Shown piece by piece: positions 34,234 to 44,049 of a stretch of 64,000 bases of DNA; positions within the stretch are counted from its first letter, which is position 1; each line of letters starts with the position of its first letter. The stretch covers positions 62,001 through 126,000 of the forward strand of contig MSJI02000626.1 of the NCBI GenBank assembly GCA_001931905.2. The letters run 5' to 3'. The translations under genes were made by a program, and so were the position numbers. The DNA comes from Cladosporium sp. IMV 00045. Its lineage: Eukaryota > Ascomycota > Dothideomycetes > Cladosporiales > Cladosporiaceae. Under the pieces are notes generated by a model. That model had not been told where the DNA came from. It ran no database searches and saw nothing but the letters and a program-made list of their open reading frames with translations.

Positions 34234-35310
34234 ATGGCACTCCCAGAAACCATGCAAGCCTGGACATGCCACATCAGCACGCCGACGCCTCTGCGTGTCG
34301 AGGTACCCATCCCTAAGCCGGGACCGGAAGAGGTCCTCATCAAAGTCCTAGCATCGGGCGTCTGCCACTCGGACTGCACGATTCTGGGCCTCAAAGAAGC
34401 CGTCCATGGTATGGGATCCGAGTTCATCCTAGGCCACGAAGGCATGGGAGAAATCGTCAGCATGGGCGATAAAGTCGACAGCTCGATACACAGCATTGGG
34501 GACCGTGTCGGCGTCTACCTCAACGCAGGATGCCATCAGCCAGAATGCCTCCAATGCAGCCGTGGACTCCAGCAGCTCTGTAAGACTGAAGGCGGGCATT
34601 ATGGCATCGGCCGCAACGGCCTGTTTGCAGAGTACACGGCGATTCACAGCCGCGCGGCGTTCCGCATACCGGATGGTTTGCACGATACCCTCGCAGCCGT
34701 GTCGGCGGATGCTGTCGTTACGGCCTATCACGCAGTGAAATTCACCGCCGCCGTGAACCCGGAGCAGACCATCGCAATCTTCGGTCTGGGAGGATTGGGC
34801 TTGAATGCGCTGCAGACTGCTCTTCACCTGGGCGTCAAGCGAATTTACGTCGTCGATAAGCGGCAAGAGACTATCGACGAGGCGATCAAACTTGGCGTAC
34901 CAGCAGGAAACGCATTCTGTACTGCCTCGCCAGACTCGATGAAACTTCATGAATTCGTCGCAGCAAAGCACATCGCCATCGACACCTGCATTGACCTAGC
35001 AGGCCATGCAGATACTTTTTTAAGTGCACAGCTTTCGCTGCGCCCCGGTGGCACGCTGGTCTTGGTTGGCTTGCTGGGCGAGCAAGTGCCTTTGCTCGGG
35101 CTTGTAGTTGTCCCGGCTGGCTTGACGATCAAGGGATCATACAACGGAAGTGCGCAGGCATACAGAGAGTGCTTGGAATTGATGGACAAGGGTGTTCTGG
35201 CACCGAAGGTGCAAACGGGTTCGATTGAGGATCTGCCTCAAGTGCTGCAGCGGTTGGATGACGGGAAAATCCAGGGTCGAATGGTGCTCTTGCCAGATTG
35301 GAAGAAGTAG
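34234..35310 (+). CDS. Zinc-dependent alcohol dehydrogenase (MDR family)
   Basis: A single-exon 358-residue protein. Catalytic zinc ligands are Cys44 in GVCHSDC and His68-Glu69 in GHEGMGEI; the third position is Asp159 in SADAVVTAYHA instead of the usual Cys, as in some bacterial-type members. The structural zinc lobe has four cysteines (100, 105, 108, 116) but with a C-X4-C-X2-C-X7-C spacing rather than C-X2-C. The NAD(P)-binding motif GLGGLG is at 184-189, with an acidic Asp soon after (VVDK), favouring NAD. It oxidises an alcohol or reduces an aldehyde; substrate unknown. It is divergent from a Zn2Cys6 regulator and near phnA, so a role in the same pathway is possible but only inferred. 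Confidence 0.88.
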   Translation: MALPETMQAWTCHISTPTPLRVEVPIPKPGPEEVLIKVLASGVCHSDCTILGLKEAVHGMGSEFILGHEGMGEIVSMGDKVDSSIHSIGDRVGVYLNAGCHQPECLQCSRGLQQLCKTEGGHYGIGRNGLFAEYTAIHSRAAFRIPDGLHDTLAAVSADAVVTAYHAVKFTAAVNPEQTIAIFGLGGLGLNALQTALHLGVKRIYVVDKRQETIDEAIKLGVPAGNAFCTASPDSMKLHEFVAAKHIAIDTCIDLAGHADTFLSAQLSLRPGGTLVLVGLLGEQVPLLGLVVVPAGLTIKGSYNGSAQAYRECLELMDKGVLAPKVQTGSIEDLPQVLQRLDDGKIQGRMVLLPDWKK

Positions 35311-35628
35311 TGATGTCTATTTGTTGAGGTTGAACGAGGGTGAACGGAACCACGATTACGATTTATGAATGATTGGCCACGAACTACATTCCTTCTCGTC
35401 CCTATGAGAACCTTTCCTCAGACATGTGCTTTGTTGTGATCATAACACGGAAGTCGATTCGTATGAGATACGGGCGCTACAAAGCTCCCACCGATGTGTC
35501 CCAACAGCATTACAGATCTAGTAACTACCCTAGCGTATCCAACACACTTCATGTCCAAGTATTAAGGCACCGTATGTGACATTGTCATGTGTCATCTCAA
35601 CGGTCAAGCCGAGAAGTCGTGATTGCAT
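35311..35628. other. Intergenic, convergent 3' ends
   Basis: Between the stops of the alcohol dehydrogenase and the hydrophobin gene. Nothing else seen. Confidence 0.5.
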
Positions 35629-36007
35629 CTAAGGGTCGTTGCAGAGAAGGGCCTGGCCGAGCTGCGAAACGAGTTAGTATCTCCGGCGTTCGATACACGC
35701 ATCAAACAGTCAAGAACGTACGATAGGAAGGACACAGCACTGGGCAGCGTCACCGGTCTCGGCGCAGACGGCGTTGAACTCGTCAACAGTGTCGGCAGGA
35801 GCGGGAGCTGATGAGATCGTTAGCACTGAGGAGTACTCGAGAATGGAAGATGGGATTTGTGAACGTACGGGTTTCGCAGGTGATGTCAGCGAGGTCGAGA
35901 ACGTTGAGGTTGCAGCACTGGGGAGTGCGGCCGCCGCAGAGGGCTGGGTTGACTTGGGCAACGGCGACAGAGGCGCCAGCGGCGAGAGCGAGGAGAGTGA
36001 ACTGCAT
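35629..36007 (-). CDS. Hydrophobin, class II-like, with a short first cysteine loop
   Basis: Three short exons (36007-35869, 35807-35722, 35661-35629; introns of 61 and 60 bp, the second with a perfect TACTAAC) give an 85-residue secreted protein. A signal peptide (LLALAAGASVAVAQ) is followed by eight cysteines at 24, 31, 32, 44, 61, 70, 71 and 82, in the hydrophobin order C-CC-C-C-CC-C. Spacings after the first loop are exactly class II (CC-X11-C-X16-C-X8-CC-X10-C), and VLDLADITC and CCVLPILGQALLC are class II phrases. The first loop is X6, shorter than the X9-10 usual in class II and like class I. Hydrophobins coat spores and hyphae by self-assembly at air-water surfaces. A TATA box lies about 100 bp upstream. 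Confidence 0.93.
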
Positions 36008-36106
36008 GATTGTGATTGTTGTTGGTTTGGTAAAATGAAGTGAGTGGATGGATTCTGTTGGATTGGAAGGTGGATTGATCGAAGAGAACGACTGGAAAAC
36101 CTATGG

Positions 36107-36114
36107 CTTTTATA
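36107..36114 (-). promoter_or_regulatory. TATA box of the hydrophobin gene
   Basis: TATAAAAG on the minus strand, about 100 bp before the hydrophobin ATG. A strong TATA box fits the high, stage-specific expression common for hydrophobins. Confidence 0.6.
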
Positions 36115-37605
36115 ACTCGCTCTCGAGAACATGCATTGACAAGAACATGCCGTCCCAATGCGACAAAGACTGGGCAGGATTATCATCGACCCAATGATCG
36201 TGCATTTCTATCCCTGGTTGTTTTGTCCAGGTACGATGGACACGAGAACTTGGTCGTGGAGCGTGTTGATCTGATGGTGATGATATCAAGGCTTGCATGG
36301 CTAAATGACCTGACTGGGTTCCTGTCACCTGCAAGTGTGGTTTGTCCTGTCCAAGAGGTAGCTTTACCAGGGTCGAAAAGGGAGGGTGGTCCGGCCACAA
36401 AGCCTGATTTGGTCGCGGCACAGGAACTCGTACGTCTTTGGCACTGAATGGGTGTCAATATTCTCGAACAACGCGCTAGTCTTGACGTTTCAAGTATCTT
36501 TTCTTCAGATCGATTGTCCTAAGCTGACACACACATGCGAATGGTGATGGGGGGAGCTGCATGTCTGACAGAAGCACCGGGTCGTTCACCTGCTGAAATT
36601 CTTGTTGACTTGAAAGAACGTCCACACAGGGGCAGGCATTATCGGAAACCCATGTTCGTCGGGCCTCCACAACAACGAGGATGAACCGTTCTGGTGTTGA
36701 TCTTCAATTCGTCGAGGATTCTTCACGGCCAAGGCTGAGGCTATCGGCAGTTAAGCATGATGGGCACGTGGCAGGCGATGGGCATTGCAGTAGTTGTTTC
36801 TGTATATGGCTCGAGCCGTCGAGTGGACTGGTGAACAGAAGTCCTAGTGCCATAGAATCCTTGTAGCTTGGACTTTAATGCGGAGAAAATCAATATATTT
36901 TGATTGCAAATGCAGGACTGCAGATGTCATGTCTCAGTCTGGCCGCAGGCAGCGTCACTCCTGGCGGCAGACATTGGAAGTTGGAATGCGAATCCTGAAT
37001 GGTCAACCTGATTCTCACCGTCACGGCCCATATTGGTGCGGCCGCGGAGCTCGAACCCATTGTGGGTAATGGATACGTTCGGAGAGTCCAGATTCCCAGT
37101 GTTGACAGCTGCGAGAGGCGGCACGTCGGCACAGACGGCTGGTATTTCGATTTGACATGGTTTCATGATGGGCTAGCTCGATGTGAAGGCAACTTTCTAT
37201 AACCGGCTATCAGCAATTGACTGCACAAATAGATATCGAAGTACATGTATCCATGTGAAGATGCAGGAAAAAGGAGCAAGGGGAAGGAGGTGACGACAAG
37301 GAAGTTGGTGACGATCAGCCAAGCTGTGATGAGACGACTGCAACGTCGGTGGCTTGCACACACACGGCCCCGGACGTGAGAGTTCCATCTCACCTCATCG
37401 CGCTCAGCTCTTACACAGCCTCTGCTATCTGTGTCGGAATTGGCACACTGGCTCATACCAACGTTCTCACTCGGGCAGCGATATGAAGACATGCCGCCGA
37501 ATGCTACTCTGGAAAGAAGTCGACATCGGCATCGGATGGTATACGTGATGTGCTGTCTCAAGGTAGGTCGGGATGTTACTGCCGATGTGCCTTCTATTTC
37601 TGCTG

Positions 37606-37612
37606 TATAAAA
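37606..37612 (+). promoter_or_regulatory. TATA box of the PT-domain gene
   Basis: TATAAAA, about 153 bp before the ATG at 37765. It supports the view that the PT-domain gene has its own promoter and is not a fragment of a larger coding region. An ATG overlapping the box (37611) would lie upstream of the transcription start. Confidence 0.5.
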
Positions 37613-37764
37613 TGGAAAAGCATTAAGCGCGGAATTCTGAATTGAAATCTGCACCAATCTTTCATTTCATCGATCAATCGCATTCCTACGCAAGCAATCG
37701 GTTTGACAGCTCACATCGCCCTTCAAGTCATACTACTACAGCAGGAAAGAAGCCAACCACCATA

Positions 37765-38787
37765 ATGCAGCCAACGGGGAAATATGCACTCTCAGCATCT
37801 TGCCAGCACATCATATCCGAAGAATATACCGAGAACCAATCCGCAACCCTCACCATTCGCTCTTGCGTCGCAGACCCGGGACTATGGCCTGTCCTCCGCG
37901 ACCACAAGTGCAACGGTGTGACACTTACACCTTCGGGTCTGTATGGTGACATGGCGATCACCGTAACGAAGCACATTTGGGCCACCACGCACCTGGGCGA
38001 AACTCTGCCCGGTCTCAATGTTTGCGAAATGCACGTCGACAAGCCACTCAAGGCCCAGAATCCGCAAGTCGGAGAAGGCCAGTGGCTCGAGATGCAAGCG
38101 ACCGCTGATGATCTGCAAGGAGCTGGCTCTATTCGATGCACATTCAGCCACGTCTCCCCCAAAGGCGTCAAGATCGATGAGCTCGCCCACTGCACTGTCC
38201 GCCTTGAGGACGAGGCGTCCTGGCGAGCCGAATGGGCGATCTACGAACATCTCATTGTTACCCAAGTCGAAAGATTGCAAGCAAGAGCGATGAAAGAAGC
38301 ATCAGGCACGATCCGTACGGTCCAGCGCGAAAAGGCCTACGAGCTCTTCAAGACTTTCGTGGAGTACGAAGGCGATTACCAAGCTATGAGCGAAGTCATC
38401 ATCGACAAGGCTGACCTGGAAGCAACTGCACTCCTGTCCATTGTGCCAAAATCAGAATATGAGCTTGCTGGTCCGTACTATCTGGACGGCTCGTGCCATC
38501 TTTCTGGGTTCATCTGCAATGCCAGCGACGAAGACACTAAGAAGAATGCGTATATCAGCCACGGCTGGGACGCCGCCAGGATCTCGCATGCTTTTGCGCC
38601 CGGCAACGGTAAAAAATGCCGGAGCTATGTGCGCATGCAGCCTGAAGGAAAGGATGTGCTTGGTGGGACTGTGTTTGTCCTCCAGGACGGCGAGATTGTT
38701 GGCACTTGGGAGGGGTTACGGTTTAAGAGAATACCAAGGAGAGTGCTCAATGTCTTCTTGCCGCCTCCAAAGCCGAAGCAGGGGTGA
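37765..38787 (+). CDS. Stand-alone polyketide product-template (PT) domain protein
   Basis: A single-exon protein of 340 residues that is one PT domain from end to end. PT domains fold as a double hot-dog and steer the first ring closures of the poly-beta-keto chain in non-reducing polyketide synthases, where they sit between the acyltransferase and acyl-carrier domains. Seen here: SASCQHIISEEY at the start, catalytic His47 in VLRDHKCNGV, TPSGLYGDMA, KAYELFKTFVEY, catalytic Asp241 in YYLDGSCHLSGF, ISHGWDA, YVRMQPEGKDVLGGTVFVLQDG and IPRRVLNVFLPPP at the end. Both residues of the dyad are kept. No ketosynthase, acyltransferase or carrier protein is found anywhere in the window. The open frame extends upstream only through a TTG; the ATG at 37765 matches the domain start. 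It may act in trans on a synthase elsewhere or be a relic kept by other selection. Confidence 0.88.
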   Translation: MQPTGKYALSASCQHIISEEYTENQSATLTIRSCVADPGLWPVLRDHKCNGVTLTPSGLYGDMAITVTKHIWATTHLGETLPGLNVCEMHVDKPLKAQNPQVGEGQWLEMQATADDLQGAGSIRCTFSHVSPKGVKIDELAHCTVRLEDEASWRAEWAIYEHLIVTQVERLQARAMKEASGTIRTVQREKAYELFKTFVEYEGDYQAMSEVIIDKADLEATALLSIVPKSEYELAGPYYLDGSCHLSGFICNASDEDTKKNAYISHGWDAARISHAFAPGNGKKCRSYVRMQPEGKDVLGGTVFVLQDGEIVGTWEGLRFKRIPRRVLNVFLPPPKPKQG

Positions 38788-39449
38788 TTTCTACTTCGGT
38801 ACCAACTGCCGGTTGCCGCTTTTGAGTAGAGTCTCGAGTTCGGGAGATGTTTGCTACGTATTGTGATGGACATTGCTTCGTTATAACCAGCAATCAAACC
38901 TAAAAGTTGAGCTGCATTCTTGGACAAGCTAGATGCTCTTTTTGAATCGAATGAGGACGCCATTTGATCGCTCGTGTGTTGAACCACGAATGTAGACCAC
39001 AAGGTATGACAGCCCATGTACATGAATTGAACGTTGGACAAACCGAGCACTTCAATGCTTGCTGAATGGAGAAGAGCTACGTAGTTGCGTTACAGTAGGG
39101 TACACTGAGCCAACACGACGAACAATAAGTACACTAGGATCTTCTGACGAGCCTAATCGATGCTCAAACATGTTCTTATTGCCAAAATGCGGTATCTAAC
39201 ACACCTTGTCCTTTTCCGACTCTCTGATCAAGACAAGCCAGCAAGAGAGCAGCGGGATTCGTTCGGCACTGACTCGGCTTCTTCTTGCTGGTGTCAGTTG
39301 ATGCTCTCACCTCCAGCGTCCACGACGCCCGCATCACATGTCAAACCCACCACCACCACGCAGGACATTGAACTTCACTCACTCACGCCATCCGGCCGAT
39401 CACGTGTCACCGAGTCTGATCAAGTCGCAAGTGAAAGCTCAGCGCAAAC
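38788..39449. other. Intergenic
   Basis: Between the PT-domain gene and TAF10. No carrier-protein motif or other gene seen. It contains the TAF10 promoter. Confidence 0.5.
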
Positions 39450-40385
39450 ATGTCAGACGCAAATCCCCCTCCCGCTCCGCCCACCGATGGCGCACTGCCG
39501 CCCACAGAATCGCAACAGCAGCAACAACCGCAGCAGCAGGAGCAGCAGTCTCAACAACCCGCCACACAGCAGCCTGTACCAGATCAGCCCTCTCAGCAGG
39601 TGAATGCGACCACAAACGCGACTGATCAAACACCAGCGCCAGCGCCATCAGCAGCGCCGGCGCCCGTATCCGAGCAAGCTCAATCGCAACAACCACAACC
39701 TCCACAACCCCAGCCCACCGCGCAACCAACCGACGCTGACATCGACACCTCGATCGCCAACGAAATGAATCCCACCCAAGAAACCACATCCGCGGGGCCC
39801 TCAAACACGGCTCCAGGGTCCCCACCACCCCAACTTGGCCCTGAAGCAACGCACCCACAAGCCGTAATGGAGCCACGGATCCCTCAAAAGAAAGACGCCA
39901 GCCTGCGCGAATTCCTCGGCAAGATGGACGAGTACACGCCGCTGATCCCCGACGCGGTGACAGACTACTACCTGACACTGGCGGGTCTCCCTCCACCACC
40001 TCAAACCGACCGCCGGCTGGCGCGCCTGCTCGCGCTGGCGACGCAGAAATTCGTCGCCGACATCGCCGCCGACGCGTACCAATACTCGCGCATCCGCAGC
40101 ACGAACACGACTTCGAACAACCCTTTGACGGGCCTGGGCGGCGCGGCAGGTTTCGGCATGGGAGCCGGTGGGGGTGGAGGAGGCGGCGGCGGCGGAGAGG
40201 CCGAGGGAGGCGCTGGCAAGAAGAAAGACGCTGGCAAGAATGCGCCGCTTGGTGGGCCTAGGGCTGGATATGGAGGTGGTGGAGCTGGTAGTGGGCAGGG
40301 CAGGACGGTGCTGACTATGGAGGATCTGGGTATGGCGGTGGGAGAGTATGGCGTGAATGTCAAGAGGGGCGAGTTCTATCGGTAA
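39450..40385 (+). CDS. TAF10: TAF10, histone-fold subunit of TFIID and SAGA
   Basis: A single-exon 311-residue protein. The first 145 residues are Gln/Pro/Ala-rich and probably disordered, including a QQQQQPQQQ run. The histone fold then begins with [19 protein letters not shown] and continues [12 protein letters not shown]...[25 protein letters not shown], the TAF10 hallmark. A glycine- and lysine-rich insertion of about 75 residues (a G10 run near 245) separates this from the closing helix [23 protein letters not shown]. This long loop is common in fungal TAF10. It pairs with TAF3 or TAF8 in TFIID and SPT7 in SAGA within the nucleus. Its 3' end converges with MRE11. Confidence 0.93.
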   Translation: MSDANPPPAPPTDGALPPTESQQQQQPQQQEQQSQQPATQQPVPDQPSQQVNATTNATDQTPAPAPSAAPAPVSEQAQSQQPQPPQPQPTAQPTDADIDTSIANEMNPTQETTSAGPSNTAPGSPPPQLGPEATHPQAVMEPRIPQKKDASLREFLGKMDEYTPLIPDAVTDYYLTLAGLPPPPQTDRRLARLLALATQKFVADIAADAYQYSRIRSTNTTSNNPLTGLGGAAGFGMGAGGGGGGGGGGEAEGGAGKKKDAGKNAPLGGPRAGYGGGGAGSGQGRTVLTMEDLGMAVGEYGVNVKRGEFYR

Positions 40386-40915
40386 AGGGATGTATGGAAT
40401 CTTAAGCAACATTGGCGTTGGGTGCGGGTACAAGCAGGTGCACCTGAAGACCTGAGCATTGTTACAACTAGGAAATTCACAGGCGAAAGGCGGTTTTGTG
40501 AACTTCTCACTTCAAGGCACCCAAGCCGAAACGGCTGGCGATCTGGCGTTTATCAAAGAGATGTAGAATTCTCGGGGCAGAACGGACAGGGCGATATAAA
40601 GGGACCTTGGGAACTGGGAGGAATTTGCTTTGAGATTACTGGCGTAGGATGAGGCGTTTTTATTTTTTTCTCTCTTCCGTCTTTGCCAATCTTGTTTCCC
40701 TCGCTATGGTGATGAGAAGCAACTCTTTTGGGGAAGAACATATAATGTAGCAAAACCTGTATCATGCTCGCTAGAAAACCAAACTCCTTTGCGCCGACGC
40801 TGAGCTAAAAGACATCAAAACCGTAAAGTACTTTCCCATCCCCTCGAACAAGACGCCATCTCTGGCGTTGAGAAGATGCATGAATCACATCGTACCATCG
40901 ACTGACAGTAGCCTT
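40386..40915. other. Intergenic, convergent TAF10/MRE11 3' ends
   Basis: No gene seen. A T-rich stretch near 40660-40675 could serve 3'-end formation. Confidence 0.5.
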
Positions 40916-43269
40916 CTAACGCCTCCTCGTACTGATAATGGGAGGAGTCTCAAAAGCATCATCGTCACTAATCTCATCCTCGCTCGGCTCCTGCATTTTC
41001 CGCGGAGCCGCAGCGCGCGTGCTCGCCGCTCTACGACCAGTACTTGCTTGCGATGCCGGCGCCTGGCTGAAAGAGAGATGTGTCTGTCGACTAGTCGAAG
41101 CGGCGGGTTTCTTCGCAGCGGCCGTCTTCTTAGCAGGAGCGCGTTTGGGCAGTGGCGTCTGAGATTCTTGGGTGACGAAGAGGCCGGATCCCTGCTCATC
41201 GTCGTCGTCGTTGTCGTCGAGCATGATGACGTCGTCTTCTTCGTCGTCCGAGGGTGTTGGGGACTTCTTCTTGCCGCGGCCTTTCGCTGGCGCTTTAGCT
41301 GGTGCCTTTTTGGTCGCGGCCGCAGTCTTGCGTGTCGTGCCTGCGGCTGCCGTGCGACCACCGCGACCTCGCGCTCGGCTACCCCTACCTCTCGCGGCGG
41401 TAGTGCGGGCGGGGACGGCGTCATCGTCGTCTTCCTCGCCGTCAAATTCCATGCCGTCTTGTTCCTCATCGTTCTCAGCGCGGATGATTGAGGCCGGGTT
41501 GTCGACCCAATGTTGCCCGAGGTCATCACTGTCCCAATCGTCAGGCTTCGGCTTGCGATTCGTCCGTTTTCTATTCGAGCGACCGCCGTTCCTGAAGTCG
41601 CTCTCACTCTTTTCCTTCACCTTTGCCATGATCTCGGCCATGATATCGTCATCCTCCATTTCGTCGTCGTTATCGGCTAGTTGGGTGACTTGTTGGTCGA
41701 GAGTCTCCATGATGAACTCTTCCATGGCGTGCTTGTCGTCTTTTTGGACGAATTGTTGCACCGCGTCGCCGAAGGGCTCTTGAGGGAGGATGGTTAGGGA
41801 CTGGGCAGTCAGAAATTCTTTCACCAATTCATCGATTTTGACGGCATCCAGGCCGAGCTGGGCCATGGTCGCTGCATCAGGTAGGTCGATTGTCTGCTTG
41901 GACTTTCGGGCACCCGTGGTCTTCTTGCGGTGGTATTGGATGATGTCGTTGGTGTTCGCAACCTTGTCGACATATCTTGCAGAAAAGCGCTGGGGGTTAT
42001 CGATCACGTAATTGCCTCCTTCAGGTGCCGTGTATTCGACACGCAGGCGGATGAGAGGGAGCGGTGGTGTGAGTTCTTCTTCAACGTTGTTGTCACCTTC
42101 TTGCTGTAGCTCGAGCCATTCTTGATTTGCCTGCTCAATGAGCTCGTCAACTTGTTTCATGCAGAACCGATCAACCGCGGCTTTGTTGTCGCCACCCTCG
42201 AGTCCCACTTGGCGCATTCTGCGATCGTCCTGGAGTGCAACTTCCCGCATAACGAACGGGCGAACCGACTTCAACCTGATAGGCTCGTGAGTGAATTCTT
42301 TGCCGGTGATGCTGAGAATCGTGACGTGTTTAGAGACTGTCTCTGGCACACAGAGCGACGTCGCGACAGACGATCCTGGCTGGATGACTTTAAAACCGCG
42401 TTCGTTGTTCGTCTCTGGGTTGATCTTGCACTCATGCTCGTGACCCCAGATGACGAGATCGAGGAATTCAGGAAGGAAACTCTCAGGAAGATAGCCGGTC
42501 TCCGTGTAAGCATGATGATTCTGGTGGACACTCGCAAGATTGAACCATTCGTCTTTGTGCACGTTGGGTTGAAAGAACCTTACATTTCCGTCGCGGAATG
42601 TTCGGAACAGGCGTTCGTCGCGGATATTGCTCATACCGTAGAGAGCGAGCTTAGTGGAGCCTTTTTGAAGAAGGACAGGCTTCACTTGGATGTTGTCAGA
42701 CTCGGGCATCCGGCCATAGTAGTTGAGAAGGCCAGACATCTGCAAAATGTCGAGCGCTGCCAGATGTCCCTCGCCAGAAGGATCGTCATGGTTCCCGTGA
42801 ATTGAGAAAACAGGGATGGCAACGTTGATGTCCGGATCCTCATAGTTAACATGGTTGAATGAACTGGTTGACTTAGTCTCTCGTATACTGTCGATCGGCA
42901 GATTCCAATGCCACTTACCCAGCAAATTGCTCGCTTGCATCGCTCAACATTTCGATCTCGCAGGGCTTGTCGCCGAAGCAATTCATCCTCAAGCTTCGCA
43001 TGACCTGATACATGGACTTGCGGGATGGTTTGTTTTCGTGGAAGAGGTCGCCAGCCAAAAGAACCATGTCGACGTCACGTTCTTTGGCAAGACACATGAC
43101 TTCGTCGAAGGCTCTCCAGCTGTCGTCTCCGCGAATGGGATCGCGTTCGTTGTAGCCGACATGATTGTCCGTCGAAACGAGGACGCGAATGGTGTCAGGC
43201 GCTGTTGATCTTGATCAGACTGTGTTCTTTGGTGGCGAAGAGGTTAGACTTACAGGCTGAAGAAGGCAT
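40916..43269 (-). CDS. MRE11: MRE11 double-strand-break repair nuclease
   Basis: Three exons: 43269-43254 (only 16 nt, encoding MPSSA plus one base), 43201-42919 and 42863-40916 (introns of 52 and 55 bp), 748 residues. All phosphoesterase motifs are intact: STDNHVGY (Asp17, His19), [10 protein letters not shown] (Asp57), [10 protein letters not shown] (His125), His213 in SVHQNHH and GHEHE (His241, His243). Several of these numbers equal those of the yeast protein. The capping domain follows, with PGSSVATSL. The C-terminus holds a glycine-arginine patch ([13 protein letters not shown]), a lysine/alanine-rich stretch and acidic runs, which bind DNA and are methylated in other species. MRE11 works with RAD50 and NBS1/XRS2 in end resection and checkpoint signalling. 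It is divergent from uS19m over a 318-bp shared promoter. Confidence 0.95.
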
Positions 43270-43587
43270 GGTGGAAAAGATCGATGAAGATGATCACCGA
43301 AAGTTGTGTGGCGTCAGTAGCATTTCAAGATCAGCTCTGCGATTTTGTTTGCAGAGCTGTCTCTGTACCTAGGTTCTAACCGCCTCGAAGTGTAGTGACT
43401 TTGTATGTGTAGAGAGCTAAGTGAAGTGCACGGGCCACATTTGGCCGCTGCCTAAACGCGGGATCACGTGTGCACAATTTGAAGTCCAAAGGGGAAGGAA
43501 CCCGCAATCCCGGGCGTCTGGACTTCCATCATCAAGTCGATAGGTGAAGGTCGAGAAGAAGAGCAAGTATCCAGAGAGTGCTATGCA
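43270..43587. promoter_or_regulatory. Shared promoter of MRE11 and mitochondrial uS19m
   Basis: 318 bp between two divergent start codons, so it must hold both promoters and 5' leaders. No TATA box is seen, as expected for housekeeping genes. A tiny uORF ends it on the + side. Confidence 0.6.
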
Positions 43588-43591
43588 ATGA
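43583..43591 (+). promoter_or_regulatory. Minimal uORF overlapping the uS19m start codon
   Basis: ATG CAA TGA encodes Met-Gln-stop. Its TGA overlaps the main ATG in an ATGA arrangement (main start 43588). Ribosomes that use the first ATG would stop exactly at the real start, which allows reinitiation. Whether the first ATG lies within the mRNA depends on the unknown transcription start. Confidence 0.55.
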
Positions 43592-44049
43592 GACCCTCAG
43601 GAGCGCTTTTCGCGCGCTCAGTCTGGAAAGGTACCGTATTGCCTTCGCACTGGGAATGAAATCGAAATACTAATATTCCTTTCCATAGGCCCTCACATCG
43701 TTCCGTATGTACCAACGAATAGCCCGATCGCAAACGACTAAACTCGATATTCGACTAACACACCTCCAGCTTGCCCATCGTCAGACCCAAGGCTGGTGAG
43801 CGAGTACCTCCAGTCAAGACCCAGGCTCGCGCCGCGACCATCCTTCCAAACTTCGTCGGTTTGGTCTTCCAAATCCACAATGGCAAAACTTACACCGATC
43901 TACGGATAACAGAAGATATGGTGGGCCACAAGCTTGGAGAGTTTTCAGCGTGAGTACATCCGAAGGGCGTGAATAAAGTGGACCTTGGAAGCTGACATGC
44001 AAACAGCACTCGCAAACGCTTCCACTACAGGCATACCAATGCTAGGTAA
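43588..44049 (+). CDS. RSM19: Mitochondrial small-subunit ribosomal protein uS19m
   Basis: Four exons: 43588-43630, 43689-43704, 43770-43949 and 44007-44049, giving 93 residues; yeast Rsm19 has 91. Exon 2 is only 16 nt. The joined protein has the S19 family sequence throughout: [70 protein letters not shown]. Uninterrupted match across all three junctions confirms the splicing. The protein sits in the head of the mitoribosomal small subunit. No long targeting peptide is needed in this family, as the basic N-terminus serves. Confidence 0.95.

Larger units (their letters stand above)
36008..37764. other. Divergent intergenic region between hydrophobin and PT-domain gene
   Basis: About 1.75 kb without a supported gene. 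I looked for remains of ketosynthase or acyltransferase domains on both strands because a PT domain follows, and recognised none. TATA boxes lie near each end. Confidence 0.5.

Noticed and set aside
36008..37764. Possible decayed PKS domains next to the PT gene
   Set aside because: Read both strands for KS, AT and ACP active-site motifs and found none.
39439..40433. Long minus-strand frames opposite TAF10
   Set aside because: Shadow frames caused by the GC- and repeat-rich TAF10 coding strand.
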